Assembly (NCBI RefSeq): GCF_000802425.1
Contig: NZ_JRUD01000005.1
Location: 19,477 to 83,476, forward strand
Direction of reading: 5' to 3'
DNA from: Pseudomonas flexibilis
GTDB taxonomy: Bacteria > Pseudomonadota > Gammaproteobacteria > Pseudomonadales > Pseudomonadaceae
DNA: 64,000 nucleotides
Shown here: in pieces, positions 47,683 through 57,324 of the stretch
Numbering within the stretch: the stretch's first letter is position 1
Layout: each line of letters starts with the position of its first letter
Made by a program: the position numbers and the translations under genes
The notes under the pieces: generated by a model
Database searches by the model: none
What the model was told of the DNA's origin: nothing
The model's input: the letters and a program-made list of their open reading frames with translations, nothing else

Positions 47683-49764
47683 TCAGTCTTCCCCGAACCG
47701 ATACTCCAGGCTCAGCCCTGCGTACCAGGTGCGCCCGGCGCCGGGTTCGTAATAGCGGGCGTTGCCGTCGCCGATGATCACCGAACCGATGTACTCGCGC
47801 CCCGCGAGATTGTCGATCCGCAGCGTCTCGCGCAGTATCCACGCCCTGTGTCGCTGCTCGAACTGCGCATAGCTGCTGAACAGCGCATACCCCGGCGCCG
47901 CGCGATCACGGTTCAGATCATGGACCTCCATGGCGCTGCGCGCGGCCGCCTCCAGCCCCAGCTCCACATCATCGCGTGGCTGCCAGGCCAGCGTCGCGGA
48001 AAAACTGTGCTCCGCTATGCCGGGTAGCCGGTTGTCGCTCGCAACGACCTGCCCCTGACTGCTGAAGCGTTTGCTGTACCGCGCATCCAGCCAGGTGTAG
48101 GCCAGGCGCGCCTGCAGATAATCCCCCAACGGCTGTTCCAGCCCGATCTCAAACCCGCGTCGTCGCGTTTGGGCCGCGTTCTGGTAGGCCGTGCGACCAC
48201 CACTTGCCGCAGCCACCACCAACTCATTGTCGGTCCGGATATTAAACCAGGCGGCCTGCAGGCGGCCGTGGCCGGGCAAGGCCGCACGCAGACCCAGCTC
48301 GTGCTGCTCGCTGGTGGCCGGACGCAGACCAAAGCCGAAACGACCATCCTCGCCCGAGTACGCCAGCTCACCCAGGGTCGGCGTTTCGAAGCCTTTAGAC
48401 CAGCCGGCATAGGCCGTCAGCCCAAAGGGGAGCGCATAACCGGCGCCGACGCTGGGGGTGAGTTCGCGGTACGTAACCGCGCCGCTGTCATCGCCGTTTC
48501 CGGCGACCACGTAGTGATCGTCCACTTCGAACGCCACTTCGTTGTGGCGCAGACCCACCTGGACATTCAGCTGCTCTCCGTGCCAGGCCAGCTGCAGGTA
48601 CGGCGCCAGGCTGCGTATCTCGTCTCGCTCATCTCGCCGCAAGCTACCCCGCACGCCCAGCAGATCACCGACAAAATTCTCGTAACCCTGGCGATCATCC
48701 ACCGATACGTCGTAATCCAGGCCGCCGGTAAGGATCAGCTCGCCGGGCCCGACCAGCCATGGCTGGATCCAGCGGCTATGCAACCCGTAGTAATCGCGCT
48801 CGAAATCGACCACGCCACCAGCCTGCGTCGCACTGGCCTGCTGCACCGCTCGGGGGATCGACAGGAACTGCACGACGCGGCGTTTTCCGCCGTACAGCGT
48901 GGTCTGCCATTGCGCAGTCCAAAGATCTTGCTGGTAGTTGATGCCCACCTGCTGCTGGTCAACGGACTTTCGCGTGTTGTACAGCAGCGTATTGGCCGAG
49001 TTGCTACGTGGGTCCCGCCGATAGGCTGCCCAATCGAGCCCCTGCGGATCCTGGGTGTCGTCCTGCTGCAGATCGCTGTAGATCAAGGCCAGCCGGCGGT
49101 CCGCCGGCGTGACAGTCAGCTTGGCGAAGCGCTTGTCGACGCGCGCCGAGCTGTGATGGCGGAAGCCATCCAGATCAAGACTGGACTGGTTGAACACGAG
49201 GCCGCCCCAGTCTGTGCCAGACTCCACGCCCACGTGATGCCGCCGCGTACCCCAGCGTCCGAAGGTACTGCCTGCCAGAAGGCGTGGGTCGCCCGTGCCG
49301 TCGCGGGAGAACAGCTGGATCACCCCGCCCGAGTTGCTGCCATACACACTGGCGGAGGGACCACGCAGGACTTCGATGTGATCGAGGGTATCCAGATCGA
49401 AACTCGAAGCCTGCCCCTGGCCGTCGGGGATACTTGCCGGTATCCCGTCGCTGAGCAGCTTGACGCCGCGGATCCCGAAGGCCGAACGTGCCCCGAAGCC
49501 GCGGATCGACAGCTGCGGTTCCTGCGCGAGGTTATGGCGCTGTTGAACGCTGAGACCCGGTACGCCCTGCAATGCTTCCGACAAGTCGATGCCTGGGTGG
49601 CCCTGGCGGGCATCGCCAAGGTCGATCCGCTCGACCGAGAAAGGCTGGGTATCCACCGGCGCTTCAAAACGCGTCCCGCTGATCACCATGTGGGCAACTT
49701 CAACGGCGGCCAGGGCGGGGGAGCTGGTGAGTAAAAGCAGGACGGCGGAAGCGGCTCTGGGCAT
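47683..49764 (-). CDS. TonB-dependent receptor, PqqU (YncD)-like
   Basis: This 693-residue outer-membrane receptor has a short signal peptide ending ALAAV. A plug domain follows with ALQGVPGLSVQQRHNLAQEP near residue 63, LSIRGFGARSAFGIRGVKLL near 85, and IPDGQGQASSFDLDTLDHIE near 111. The barrel ends in SLEYRFGED. The plug closely resembles E. coli YncD/PqqU, a receptor reported to take up the cofactor PQQ, so PQQ or a similar small molecule is a reasonable guess. The start ATG has ggag seven bases upstream. It is inserted between katA and rplQ. Confidence 0.75.
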   Translation of the reverse strand: MPRAASAVLLLLTSSPALAAVEVAHMVISGTRFEAPVDTQPFSVERIDLGDARQGHPGIDLSEALQGVPGLSVQQRHNLAQEPQLSIRGFGARSAFGIRGVKLLSDGIPASIPDGQGQASSFDLDTLDHIEVLRGPSASVYGSNSGGVIQLFSRDGTGDPRLLAGSTFGRWGTRRHHVGVESGTDWGGLVFNQSSLDLDGFRHHSSARVDKRFAKLTVTPADRRLALIYSDLQQDDTQDPQGLDWAAYRRDPRSNSANTLLYNTRKSVDQQQVGINYQQDLWTAQWQTTLYGGKRRVVQFLSIPRAVQQASATQAGGVVDFERDYYGLHSRWIQPWLVGPGELILTGGLDYDVSVDDRQGYENFVGDLLGVRGSLRRDERDEIRSLAPYLQLAWHGEQLNVQVGLRHNEVAFEVDDHYVVAGNGDDSGAVTYRELTPSVGAGYALPFGLTAYAGWSKGFETPTLGELAYSGEDGRFGFGLRPATSEQHELGLRAALPGHGRLQAAWFNIRTDNELVVAAASGGRTAYQNAAQTRRRGFEIGLEQPLGDYLQARLAYTWLDARYSKRFSSQGQVVASDNRLPGIAEHSFSATLAWQPRDDVELGLEAAARSAMEVHDLNRDRAAPGYALFSSYAQFEQRHRAWILRETLRIDNLAGREYIGSVIIGDGNARYYEPGAGRTWYAGLSLEYRFGED

Positions 49765-49852
49765 CCATTCTCCAAGGCAGGTGCAATGATGTGGCGCGCT
49801 GTCAGCGTAGCCGCAAGGAGACCACAGATGGCCATTCGGTTTCGCACAGGCG

Positions 49853-49880
49853 AAAAAAAACCGGGCCAGGGCCCGGTTTC
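49853..49880 (-). terminator. Intrinsic terminator of the alpha operon
   Basis: aaccgggcc and ggcccggtt form a hairpin followed on the minus strand by eight T residues. It lies 16 bases after the rplQ stop and ends the ribosomal transcript. Confidence 0.9.
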
Positions 49881-49895
49881 TTTCTGGATCACGAC

Positions 49896-50285
49896 TTACT
49901 CAGCCGCGGCTTCCACGGTACCAGCGACCGGACGGTCAACCAGTTCAACGTAAGCCATCGGGGCGTTGTCGCCAGCGCGGAAACCGCACTTCAGGATGCG
50001 CAGGTAGCCGCCCTGACGGGTGGCGTAGCGCTTGCCCAGGTCGTTGAACAGCTTGCCGACAGCAGCCTTGGAGCGGGTGCGGTCGAAAGCCAGACGACGG
50101 TTGGCGACGGTGTCTTCCTTGGCCAGGGTGATCAGCGGCTCGGCAACGCGGCGCAGTTCCTTGGCTTTCGGCAGGGTGGTCTTGATCAGTTCGTGCTCGA
50201 ACAGCGACACCGCCATGTTCTGGAACATGGCCTTGCGGTGGGCGCTGGTGCGGCTCAGGTGACGGCCACTTTTACGATGACGCAT
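49896..50285 (-). CDS. rplQ: 50S ribosomal protein L17
   Basis: This 129-residue protein of the large subunit lies near the tunnel exit. It starts [20 protein letters not shown], the conserved RNA-binding N-terminus, and contains [20 protein letters not shown] near residue 40. A short acidic C-terminal tail ([10 protein letters not shown]) follows the core. It is the last gene of the alpha operon, 46 bases after rpoA. Confidence 0.97.
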   Translation of the reverse strand: MRHRKSGRHLSRTSAHRKAMFQNMAVSLFEHELIKTTLPKAKELRRVAEPLITLAKEDTVANRRLAFDRTRSKAAVGKLFNDLGKRYATRQGGYLRILKCGFRAGDNAPMAYVELVDRPVAGTVEAAAE

Positions 50286-50331
50286 GATTGAAATTCCTTA
50301 CCAAACGTGAAAGTTCGGTGACTGGGGACGA

Positions 50332-51333
50332 TCAGGCGGTGGCCTTATCGTCCTTCTTCAGACTTGCCGGCGGCCAGTTATCGAGGCGCATACCGAGGGA
50401 CAGACCACGAGAAGCCAGAACGTCCTTGATTTCGGTCAGGGACTTCTTGCCCAGGTTCGGCGTCTTCAACAGCTCGACCTCGGTGCGCTGGATCAGGTCA
50501 CCGATGTAGTAGATGTTTTCTGCCTTGAGGCAGTTGGCCGAACGGACGGTCAGCTCCAGGTCGTCAACCGGGCGCAGCAGGATCGGATCGATCTCGTCTT
50601 CCTGCTCCACTACCACCGGCTCCGCATCACCCTTCAGATCGACGAACGCGGCCAGCTGCTGCTGCAGGATGGTCGCGGCGCGACGGATGGATTCCTCGGG
50701 ATCGAGGGTGCCGTTGGTTTCCAGGTCGATGACCAGCTTGTCCAGGTTGGTACGCTGCTCGACGCGGGCGTTTTCCACCACGTAAGCGATACGACGGACC
50801 GGGCTGAAGGAAGCGTCAAGCTGCAGACGACCAATGCTGCGGCTTTCGTCCTCGTCGCTCTGGCGGGCGTCGGCCGGGACGTAACCACGACCGCGCGCCA
50901 CCTTGAGCTTCATGTTCAGGGAACCGTTGTCCGCCAGATGAGCGATCACGTGGTCGCCGTTGACGATTTCGACATCGTGATCCAGCTGAATATCGGCGGC
51001 GGTGACCACGCCCGGGCCCTTCTTGGAAAGGCTCAGCGTTACTTCATCGCGGCCGTGCAGCTTGATAGCCAGGCCCTTGAGGTTCAGGAGGATCTCGATG
51101 ACATCTTCCTGAACGCCTTCGATGGCGCTGTACTCGTGGAGCACGCCATCAATCTCGGCCTCGACCACTGCACAGCCAGGCATGGAGGACAACAGGATGC
51201 GACGCAGCGCGTTGCCCAAGGTATGGCCAAAGCCACGCTCGAGAGGCTCGAGCGTGATCTTGGCGCGGGTCGGACTGACCGCCTGAACGTCGATATGACG
51301 CGGGGTCAGGAACTCATTTACCGAACTCTGCAT
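50332..51333 (-). CDS. rpoA: DNA-directed RNA polymerase alpha subunit
   Basis: This 333-residue alpha subunit has the N-terminal assembly domain ([20 protein letters not shown] near residue 29). The C-terminal domain contacts UP elements and activators ([20 protein letters not shown] near 260, [19 protein letters not shown] near 290). All landmarks are intact and the length is usual for Pseudomonas. It lies between rpsD and rplQ. Confidence 0.98.
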   Translation of the reverse strand: MQSSVNEFLTPRHIDVQAVSPTRAKITLEPLERGFGHTLGNALRRILLSSMPGCAVVEAEIDGVLHEYSAIEGVQEDVIEILLNLKGLAIKLHGRDEVTLSLSKKGPGVVTAADIQLDHDVEIVNGDHVIAHLADNGSLNMKLKVARGRGYVPADARQSDEDESRSIGRLQLDASFSPVRRIAYVVENARVEQRTNLDKLVIDLETNGTLDPEESIRRAATILQQQLAAFVDLKGDAEPVVVEQEDEIDPILLRPVDDLELTVRSANCLKAENIYYIGDLIQRTEVELLKTPNLGKKSLTEIKDVLASRGLSLGMRLDNWPPASLKKDDKATA

Positions 51334-51355
51334 GGATGCACCTATTTTCTAGCCC

Positions 51356-51976
51356 TTACTTGGAGTAGAGCTCGACAATCAGGTTTTCGTTGATGTCGGC
51401 GGACAGGTCAGAACGGGCCGGAACGCTCTTGAACACGCCCGACTTCTTCTCTGCGTCTACTTCAAGCCATTCGGCACGGCCACGCTGAGCCGCCAGCTCG
51501 AGAGCTTGGGCAATACGCAGCTGGTTCTTGGACTTCTCGCGAACAGCAACCACGTCACCGGCTTTCACCTGGTAGGACGGGATGTTCACGGTCTGACCGT
51601 TGACGGTGATGGACTTGTGCGACACCAGCTGACGGGATTCGGCGCGGGTGGCACCAAAGCCCATGCGGTAGACGACGTTGTCCAGACGGCACTCGAGCAG
51701 TTGCAGTAGGTTTTCGCCGGTAGCGCCCTTGCGACGGGCAGCTTCCTTGTAATAACCGCTGAACTGACGCTCGAGAACGCCGTAGATGCGACGCACTTTC
51801 TGCTTTTCACGCAGCTGGGTGCCGTAATCGGACAGACGACCGCGACGCAGGCCGTGCTGGCCGGGAGCCTGTTCGGCCTTGCACTTGGAGTCCAGTGCGC
51901 GAGCACCGCTCTTCAGGAACAGGTCGGTGCCTTCACGGCGAGACAGTTTGCATTTGGGACCAATGTAACGAGCCAT
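51356..51976 (-). CDS. rpsD: 30S ribosomal protein S4
   Basis: This 206-residue primary 16S-binding protein starts [20 protein letters not shown] and has the S4 RNA-binding domain at [20 protein letters not shown] near residue 96. In E. coli S4 is the translational repressor of the alpha operon. Whether the short rpsM leader here folds for S4 binding was not established. Confidence 0.97.
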   Translation of the reverse strand: MARYIGPKCKLSRREGTDLFLKSGARALDSKCKAEQAPGQHGLRRGRLSDYGTQLREKQKVRRIYGVLERQFSGYYKEAARRKGATGENLLQLLECRLDNVVYRMGFGATRAESRQLVSHKSITVNGQTVNIPSYQVKAGDVVAVREKSKNQLRIAQALELAAQRGRAEWLEVDAEKKSGVFKSVPARSDLSADINENLIVELYSK

Positions 51977-51992
51977 TTCTCACTGTCTCCTA

Positions 51993-52382
51993 TTACACGC
52001 GACGCTTCTTCGGCGGACGGCACCCGTTGTGCGGGATGGGCGTCACGTCGGTGATGCTGGCGATCTTGTAACCGCAGGCGTTCAGTGCGCGGACTGCGGA
52101 TTCGCGGCCCGGGCCCGGGCCCTTGACGTTCACATCGAGGTTCTTCAGACCGTACTCCAGCGCAGCCTGGCCGGCGCGCTCGGCAGCCACCTGGGCAGCG
52201 AACGGAGTGGACTTACGGGAACCACGGAAACCGGAACCACCGGAGGTGGCCCAGGACAACGCGTTGCCCTGACGGTCAGTGATGGTCACGATAGTGTTGT
52301 TGAAAGAAGCGTGGATGTGGGCGATGCCATCAACCACCGTCTTTTTGACCTTCTTGCGAGGACGAGCAGCAGGTTTTGCCAT
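51993..52382 (-). CDS. rpsK: 30S ribosomal protein S11
   Basis: This 129-residue platform protein starts [20 protein letters not shown], with [20 protein letters not shown] near residue 25 and the C-terminal [16 protein letters not shown]. The ATG chosen has an upstream agga; two further upstream codons are not needed. It follows rpsM by 18 bases. Confidence 0.97.
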   Translation of the reverse strand: MAKPAARPRKKVKKTVVDGIAHIHASFNNTIVTITDRQGNALSWATSGGSGFRGSRKSTPFAAQVAAERAGQAALEYGLKNLDVNVKGPGPGRESAVRALNACGYKIASITDVTPIPHNGCRPPKKRRV

Positions 52383-52400
52383 GATCAAATTCCTAAGCGA

Positions 52401-52757
52401 TTACTTGCGGATCGGCTTACGCGGGCCCTTACGGGTACGCGCGTTGGTCTTGGTACGCTGACCGTGTACCGGCAGACCGCGACGATGGCGCAGACCGCGG
52501 TAGCAACCGAGGTCCATCAGACGCTTGATGTTCATGTTGATCTCACGGCGCAGGTCACCTTCAGTGGTGAGCTTGGCGACTTCGCCGCGGAGCTGCTCGA
52601 GCTGCTCGTCGGAGAGATCCTTGATCTTCACCGCCGGATTCACGCCGGTGGTGGCACAGATTTGCTGTGCAGTGGTGCGACCAACACCGTAGATGTAGGT
52701 CAGCGAGATAACAGTGTGCTTGTTATCTGGAATGTTGACGCCTGCAATACGGGCCAT
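52401..52757 (-). CDS. rpsM: 30S ribosomal protein S13
   Basis: This 118-residue head protein starts [20 protein letters not shown]. It contains [20 protein letters not shown] near residue 23 and ends with the basic tRNA-contacting tail [20 protein letters not shown]. It is the first gene behind the alpha-operon promoter at 52818-52846. Confidence 0.97.
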   Translation of the reverse strand: MARIAGVNIPDNKHTVISLTYIYGVGRTTAQQICATTGVNPAVKIKDLSDEQLEQLRGEVAKLTTEGDLRREINMNIKRLMDLGCYRGLRHRRGLPVHGQRTKTNARTRKGPRKPIRK

Positions 52758-52817
52758 TCAGTGTGGACTCCAATTGACAGCTACCGACGCCCCGGAAGCC
52801 AAGAAATAGGGCGCGCG

Positions 52818-52846
52818 ATATTAGCGCTGTAATAGCAAATGTTCAA
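52818..52846 (-). promoter_or_regulatory. Sigma-70 promoter of the alpha operon
   Basis: TTGAAC (52841-52846) and TAATAT (52818-52823) on the minus strand are separated by exactly 17 bases, a near-consensus promoter. The -35 box directly abuts a 9-bp GC-rich hairpin (52847-52855 with 52862-52870). The start would be near 52811, giving a leader of about 54 bases before rpsM. Confidence 0.75.
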
Positions 52847-52890
52847 CCCGGCAGCACACTAGCTGCCGGGCTATTGACGCTGGATCACAA

Positions 52891-53007
52891 TCAGCCTTGG
52901 CGCTGCTTGTGGCGCGGCTCCGCCTTGCAGATCACGCGCACGACGCCGTCGCGACGCACGATCTTGCAGTTACGGCACAGCTTCTTGACCGATGCACGAA
53001 CTTTCAT
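52891..53007 (-). CDS. rpmJ: 50S ribosomal protein L36
   Basis: This 38-residue protein starts [20 protein letters not shown] and ends EPRHKQRQG. Cys11, Cys14, Cys27 and His33 form the zinc ribbon, so this is the zinc-dependent form, which may be exchanged under zinc starvation. It lies between secY and rpsM, the usual end of the spc operon. A hairpin follows at 52847-52870. Confidence 0.95.
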   Translation of the reverse strand: MKVRASVKKLCRNCKIVRRDGVVRVICKAEPRHKQRQG

Positions 53008-53038
53008 CAGTAACTCCTAGAACCTTACGGCAACCAGG

Positions 53039-54367
53039 TCAGCGGAGCATGCCGCTGCCATAGCCCTTCAGGTTGGCTTTCTTCATCAGGGAATCGTACT
53101 GGTGCGAGACGAGATGGGACTGGACTTGAGACATAAAGTCCATGACCACCACGACCACGATCAGCAGCGAGGTCCCGCCAAGGTAGAACGGCACGTTGGC
53201 GGCCACCACCAGGAACTGGGGCAGCAGACACACAGCCGTCATGTACAGAGCACCGAACATGGTCAAGCGGGTCAGGACGCCATCGATGTAGCGCGCCGAC
53301 TGCTCACCCGGACGGATACCCGGGATAAAGGCACCAGACTTCTTCAGGTTCTCCGCTACGTCCTTCGGATTGAACATCAGCGCCGTATAGAAGAAGCAGA
53401 AGAAGATGATCCCTGCACTAAACAGCAAGATGTTCAGCGGCTGGCCCGGAGCGATCGACTGAGAAACATCCTGCAGCCAGCCCATGCTCTCGGACTGACC
53501 GAACCACTGACCCAGCGAAGCCGGGAACAACAGGATGCTGCTGGCGAAGATGGCCGGAATAACGCCCGCCATGTTCACCTTCAACGGCAGGTGGCTGGTC
53601 TGCGCGGCGAAGACCTTGCGGCCCTGCTGACGCTTGGCGTAGTGCACCGCAATACGGCGCTGGCCACGCTCGATGAACACCACGAAACCGATGATCAGTA
53701 CGGCCAGCAGGCCGATGACCAGCAGAGCGAAGATGTTGATGTCGCCCTGCCGAGCCGACTCGAACGACTGACCGATGGCCGACGGCAAGCCCGCCACGAT
53801 GCCGGCGAAGATCAACATGGAGATGCCGTTGCCGACACCCCGTTCGGTGATCTGTTCGCCGAGCCACATCATGAACATGGCGCCAGCTACGAACGTGGTG
53901 ATGGCCACGAAGTAGAAGCCGAAGTCGGTCGCGAAAGCCACACCCTGGCTCGCCAGGCCAACGGACATGCCAATGGCTTGCACGATGGCCAGCACCAGGG
54001 TGCCGTAGCGGGTGTACTGGCTGATCTTGCGACGGCCAGATTCACCTTCCTTCTTCAACTGCTCCAGCTGCGGGCTGACAGCGGTCATCAGCTGCATGAT
54101 GATCGACGCCGAGATGTACGGCATGATCCCCAGCGCAAAGATGCTCATCCGCTCCAGCGCACCGCCGGAAAACATGTTGAACAGGCTAAGAATGGTCCCC
54201 TCATTCTGACGGAAGAGCTCCGCCAGACGGTCAGGATTGATCCCGGGAACCGGGATATGCGCACCAATTCGGTAGACGATGATCGCCAGGAACAGGAAGC
54301 GCAGCCGAGCCCACAGCTCGGACAACCCGCCGTTGCTTAGCGCAGAGAGAGCACCTTGCCTAGCCAT
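53039..54367 (-). CDS. secY: Protein translocase subunit SecY
   Basis: This 442-residue channel protein of the Sec translocon has ten membrane helices. Landmarks are [20 protein letters not shown] near residue 78, with the plug region just before. The cytoplasmic loop [20 protein letters not shown] lies near residue 245. It starts one base after the rplO stop, consistent with tight coupling in the spc operon. Confidence 0.98.
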   Translation of the reverse strand: MARQGALSALSNGGLSELWARLRFLFLAIIVYRIGAHIPVPGINPDRLAELFRQNEGTILSLFNMFSGGALERMSIFALGIMPYISASIIMQLMTAVSPQLEQLKKEGESGRRKISQYTRYGTLVLAIVQAIGMSVGLASQGVAFATDFGFYFVAITTFVAGAMFMMWLGEQITERGVGNGISMLIFAGIVAGLPSAIGQSFESARQGDINIFALLVIGLLAVLIIGFVVFIERGQRRIAVHYAKRQQGRKVFAAQTSHLPLKVNMAGVIPAIFASSILLFPASLGQWFGQSESMGWLQDVSQSIAPGQPLNILLFSAGIIFFCFFYTALMFNPKDVAENLKKSGAFIPGIRPGEQSARYIDGVLTRLTMFGALYMTAVCLLPQFLVVAANVPFYLGGTSLLIVVVVVMDFMSQVQSHLVSHQYDSLMKKANLKGYGSGMLR

Positions 54368-54802
54368 TTAGTCCTCGATCTTACCGCCAGCTGCTTCGAT
54401 AGCCGCACGCGCACCCTTGGTGGCGGCGATGCCCTTCAGGGTAACAGCGCGACCAACCTCGCCGGACAGCATGACTTTGACACGCTGCACGTTCTGGTTG
54501 ATGACGTTGGCATCCTTCAGCGCCTGCAGAGTCACGACGTCACCTTCCACCTTGGCCAGCTCGGAAGTACGTACTTCAGCGCGATCCAGGGCCTTCAGGG
54601 AGACGAAGCCGAACTTCGGCAGACGACGGTGCAGCGGCTGCTGGCCACCCTCGAAACCGGGAGCGATGGTGCCGCCGGTACGGGAGGTCTGGCCCTTGTG
54701 GCCGCGACCACCGGTCTTGCCCAGGCCGCTACCGATACCACGACCGGGGCGGTGCTTTTCGCGACGGGCGCCGGGCGCGGAGCGCAGATCATTCAGTTTC
54801 AT
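54368..54802 (-). CDS. rplO: 50S ribosomal protein L15
   Basis: This 144-residue assembly protein starts [20 protein letters not shown] and has the Gly/Arg-rich extension [20 protein letters not shown], which threads into 23S r[21 protein letters not shown] near residue 52 follows. It lies between rpmD and secY. Confidence 0.97.
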   Translation of the reverse strand: MKLNDLRSAPGARREKHRPGRGIGSGLGKTGGRGHKGQTSRTGGTIAPGFEGGQQPLHRRLPKFGFVSLKALDRAEVRTSELAKVEGDVVTLQALKDANVINQNVQRVKVMLSGEVGRAVTLKGIAATKGARAAIEAAGGKIED

Positions 54803-54804
54803 GG

Positions 54805-54984
54805 TTAGCCCTCCACACGCAGCAGATAGTAGGCCTTGTTGATCATGCCGCGGTTTTCAGGAGTGTCCTGGATCTCGACGGTATGACCGATGCGACGCAG
54901 ACCGAGGCCCTTGACGCACGCCTTGTGGTTGGCCAGGCGGCCGTTCACGCTCTTGACGAGGGTGACTTTGACAGTGTTAGCCAT
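54805..54984 (-). CDS. rpmD: 50S ribosomal protein L30
   Basis: This 59-residue protein starts [20 protein letters not shown] and contains [20 protein letters not shown], the full L30 core. The ATG is two bases after the rpsE stop; the open frame further upstream lies within rpsE and is not part of the gene. Confidence 0.96.
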   Translation of the reverse strand: MANTVKVTLVKSVNGRLANHKACVKGLGLRRIGHTVEIQDTPENRGMINKAYYLLRVEG

Positions 54985-54986
54985 GG

Positions 54987-55523
54987 TTAGAGGATCTCCT
55001 CGACACTCTTGCCACGCTTGGCTGCAACGCTGGCCGGCGCCTGCATGGCCTTCAGACCCTTGAAGGTGGCCTGAACCACGTTCACCGGGTTGGTGGAGCC
55101 ATAGCACTTGGCCAGGACGTTCTGCACGCCCGCGACTTCCAGGATGGCGCGCATGGCACCACCAGCGATCACACCGGTACCTTCGGAGGCCGGCTGCATG
55201 TACACCTTGGAGGCGCCATGAGCAGACTTCAGCGGGTACTGCAGGGTGGTGCCGTTCAGGTCGACCTGGATCATGTTGCGGCGAGCCGCTTCCATGGCCT
55301 TCTGAATGGCGGCCGGTACTTCGCGGGACTTGCCGCGACCGAAACCGACACGACCCTTGCCATCACCAACAACGGTCAGCGCGGTGAAGGTGAAGATGCG
55401 GCCACCCTTAACGGTCTTGGCAACGCGATTCACCTGAACCAGCTTCTCGATGTAGCCTTCGTCGCGTGCTTCTTCGCGGTTGTCGCGGTTGTCGCGATCG
55501 CGCTTTTGCTCGTGATTTGCCAT
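54987..55523 (-). CDS. rpsE: 30S ribosomal protein S5 with N-terminal insertion
   Basis: This protein, important for decoding accuracy, has the dsRNA-binding-like domain from [20 protein letters not shown] and ends [12 protein letters not shown]. At 178 residues it is longer than P. aeruginosa S5 (166). The extra 12 residues, [12 protein letters not shown], lie between QKRD and EGYIEKL near residue 10. They are encoded by short repeats (gacaaccgc twice). The rest of the protein is normal, so the insertion should be tolerated at the disordered N-terminus. Confidence 0.97.
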   Translation of the reverse strand: MANHEQKRDRDNRDNREEARDEGYIEKLVQVNRVAKTVKGGRIFTFTALTVVGDGKGRVGFGRGKSREVPAAIQKAMEAARRNMIQVDLNGTTLQYPLKSAHGASKVYMQPASEGTGVIAGGAMRAILEVAGVQNVLAKCYGSTNPVNVVQATFKGLKAMQAPASVAAKRGKSVEEIL

Positions 55524-55526
55524 AAC

Positions 55527-55877
55527 TTAGAACTCCAGCCCGCCTTCACGAGCAGCATCAGCCAGCGCCTGGACGCGGCCGTGGTACTTGAAGCCAGAAC
55601 GGTCGAACGCCACCTGGGTGACACCAGCGGCCTTGGCACGCTCGGCTACCAGCTGACCAACCTTCTTGGCCGCCTCGACGTTGCCAGTGGCACCGTCGCG
55701 CAGTTCTTTGTCCAGGGTCGAGGCGGAAGCCAGGACCTTGCCGCCATCGGCCGAGATGACCTGGGCGTAGATGTGCTGGGAAGAGCGGTACACGCAGAGG
55801 CGTACGACTTCCAGTTCGCGCATTTTCAGGCGTGCCTTGCGAGCGCGACGCAGACGAGTTTCTTTCTTTTCGCTCAT
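55527..55877 (-). CDS. rplR: 50S ribosomal protein L18
   Basis: This 116-residue 5S-rRNA-binding protein has the basic N-terminus [20 protein letters not shown], then [20 protein letters not shown] near residue 26, and ends [20 protein letters not shown]. It lies between rplF and rpsE. Confidence 0.97.
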   Translation of the reverse strand: MSEKKETRLRRARKARLKMRELEVVRLCVYRSSQHIYAQVISADGGKVLASASTLDKELRDGATGNVEAAKKVGQLVAERAKAAGVTQVAFDRSGFKYHGRVQALADAAREGGLEF

Positions 55878-55887
55878 TTGCTATGCC

Positions 55888-56421
55888 CTACTTCTTCTTG
55901 GCTTCTTTGCGAAGGACGACTTCGTCTGCATAACGCACGCCCTTGCCCTTGTACGGCTCGGGACGACGGAAGTCGCGGATTTCGGCGGCAACCTGACCGA
56001 GCAGTTGCTTGTCGATACCCTTCAGAACGATGTCGGTCTGGTTGGGGGTCTCGGCAACGATGCCTTCCGGCAGCTCGTAGTCGATCGGATGCGAGAAGCC
56101 GAGCGCGAGGTTGAGCACCTTGCCCTTGGCCTGAGCCTTGTAGCCCACACCAACGAGCTGGAGCTTGCGCTCGAAGCCCTGGCTGACACCGAGGACCATG
56201 TTGTTGACCAGCGCACGGGTGGTACCGGTCATGGCGCGAGTCTGCTGATCGCCATTGCGAGCAGCAAAGCGCAGCTCTCCGGAATCCTGAATGACTTCAA
56301 CCGACGGATGCAGCTTCAGCTCGAGAGCGCCCTTGGCACCCTTGACCGACAACAGCTGACCGTTCAGCTTGACTTCAACACCCGCAGGCAGCTTGACGGG
56401 GTTTTTAGCAACGCGAGACAT
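55888..56421 (-). CDS. rplF: 50S ribosomal protein L6
   Basis: This 177-residue protein starts [20 protein letters not shown] and has two similar halves. The end, [20 protein letters not shown] with a basic tail EAKKK, is the conserved signature near the factor-binding site. It follows rpsH by 12 bases. Confidence 0.97.
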   Translation of the reverse strand: MSRVAKNPVKLPAGVEVKLNGQLLSVKGAKGALELKLHPSVEVIQDSGELRFAARNGDQQTRAMTGTTRALVNNMVLGVSQGFERKLQLVGVGYKAQAKGKVLNLALGFSHPIDYELPEGIVAETPNQTDIVLKGIDKQLLGQVAAEIRDFRRPEPYKGKGVRYADEVVLRKEAKKK

Positions 56422-56433
56422 GCTTAAACCCCC

Positions 56434-56826
56434 TTAGAATACGGTGCAGAGGACTTCGCCACCGACACCGGCAGCGCGAGCAGCACGATCAGTCATCACA
56501 CCCTTGTTGGTGGAAACGATCGAGACGCCCAGACCACCACGCACTTTCGGCAGCTGATCGACGGACTTGTACTGACGCAGGCCGGGACGGCTGGTGCGCT
56601 TGAGCTCTTCAATGACCGGACGGCCTTCGAAATACTTCAGCTCGATGGTCAGCAGCGGCTTGGCTTCGCTGCTCACCTGGTAACCCGCAATGTAACCTTC
56701 GTTCTTCAGAACGTTGGCAACTGCCACCTTCAGCTTGGAGGACGGCATGCTTACGACGGACTTTTCAGCCATCTGGGCATTACGGATACGAGTTAGCATG
56801 TCCGCTAACGGGTCCTGCATACTCAT
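56434..56826 (-). CDS. rpsH: 30S ribosomal protein S8
   Basis: This 130-residue central-domain assembly protein starts [20 protein letters not shown]. It ends [20 protein letters not shown] with LCTVF, the 16S-binding signature. In E. coli S8 is the repressor of the spc operon. Here it is the first gene after a 179-base gap that holds two terminator-like hairpins and a promoter. The ATG used gives the same N-terminus as P. aeruginosa S8, and aggag lies ten bases upstream. Confidence 0.97.
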   Translation of the reverse strand: MSMQDPLADMLTRIRNAQMAEKSVVSMPSSKLKVAVANVLKNEGYIAGYQVSSEAKPLLTIELKYFEGRPVIEELKRTSRPGLRQYKSVDQLPKVRGGLGVSIVSTNKGVMTDRAARAAGVGGEVLCTVF

Positions 56827-56845
56827 GGGCTTGATGCTCCTAAAC

Positions 56846-56885
56846 AAAAAAACGGCCTTTCGGCGCCTGGAGCGCCAGAGACCGT
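56846..56885 (-). terminator. Terminator-like hairpin in the rpsH leader
   Basis: On the minus strand ggcgc and gcgcc form the tip around a 5-base loop. The stem extends outward to acgg/ccgt with one bulge and a mismatch (56852-56885), followed by a run of seven Ts. It lies just before the rpsH ribosome-binding site. Its 5' arm can alternatively pair with upstream cgccagag (56903-56910), so it could be an attenuator. Confidence 0.6.
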
Positions 56886-56918
56886 AACGGCTAAATGCCG
56901 GGCTCTGGCGAGCCGGCA

Positions 56919-56947
56919 ATTCTAGAGATTGCTCAAAAACAAATCAA
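56919..56947 (-). promoter_or_regulatory. Internal sigma-70 promoter upstream of rpsH
   Basis: TTGATT (56942-56947) and TAGAAT (56919-56924) on the minus strand are 17 bases apart. The -35 box overlaps the 3' arm of the terminator hairpin that follows rpsN. A start near 56912 would give a leader of about 85 bases before rpsH. Confidence 0.65.
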
Positions 56948-56965
56948 GCCCCGAAAGGGGCTTGA
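56932..56965 (-). terminator. Intrinsic terminator after rpsN
   Basis: tcaagcccc and ggggcttga form a 9-bp stem around a 4-base loop (56944-56965), followed on the minus strand by tttgttttt. It lies about 40 bases after the rpsN stop, inside the spc operon. Confidence 0.75.
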
Positions 56966-57005
56966 TCTGAGAGCCAAAGCGAGGAGCGAACTCCTCGCAG
57001 ACTGC

Positions 57006-57311
57006 TTACCAGCTGGCCTTGACCAGACCAGGTACGTCACCGCGCATGGCCGCTTCACGCAGCATGTTACGGGACAGACCGAACTTACGGTACACACCGT
57101 GCGGACGGCCGGTCAGACGGCAGCGATTGCGCAGGCGAGCAGCGCTGGCGTCGCGCGGCTGCTTCTGCAGGGCTACCTGGGCTTCCCAACGCGCTTCCGG
57201 AGTGGAGTTCGGGTTGGCGATGATAGCTTTCAGCTCGGCACGCTTCTTGGCGTACTTGGCAACCGTTTGCTGACGCTTCAGCTCACGGTTCTTCATGCTC
57301 TGTTTGGCCAT
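57006..57311 (-). CDS. rpsN: 30S ribosomal protein S14
   Basis: This 101-residue protein starts [20 protein letters not shown] and ends [20 protein letters not shown] with VKASW. It is the long, zinc-free form: the region [18 protein letters not shown] has a single Cys and no CxxC pair. It is followed by an intrinsic terminator, and rpsH is 179 bases further on. Confidence 0.97.
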   Translation of the reverse strand: MAKQSMKNRELKRQQTVAKYAKKRAELKAIIANPNSTPEARWEAQVALQKQPRDASAARLRNRCRLTGRPHGVYRKFGLSRNMLREAAMRGDVPGLVKASW

Positions 57312-57324
57312 TGCCTACTCCAGA

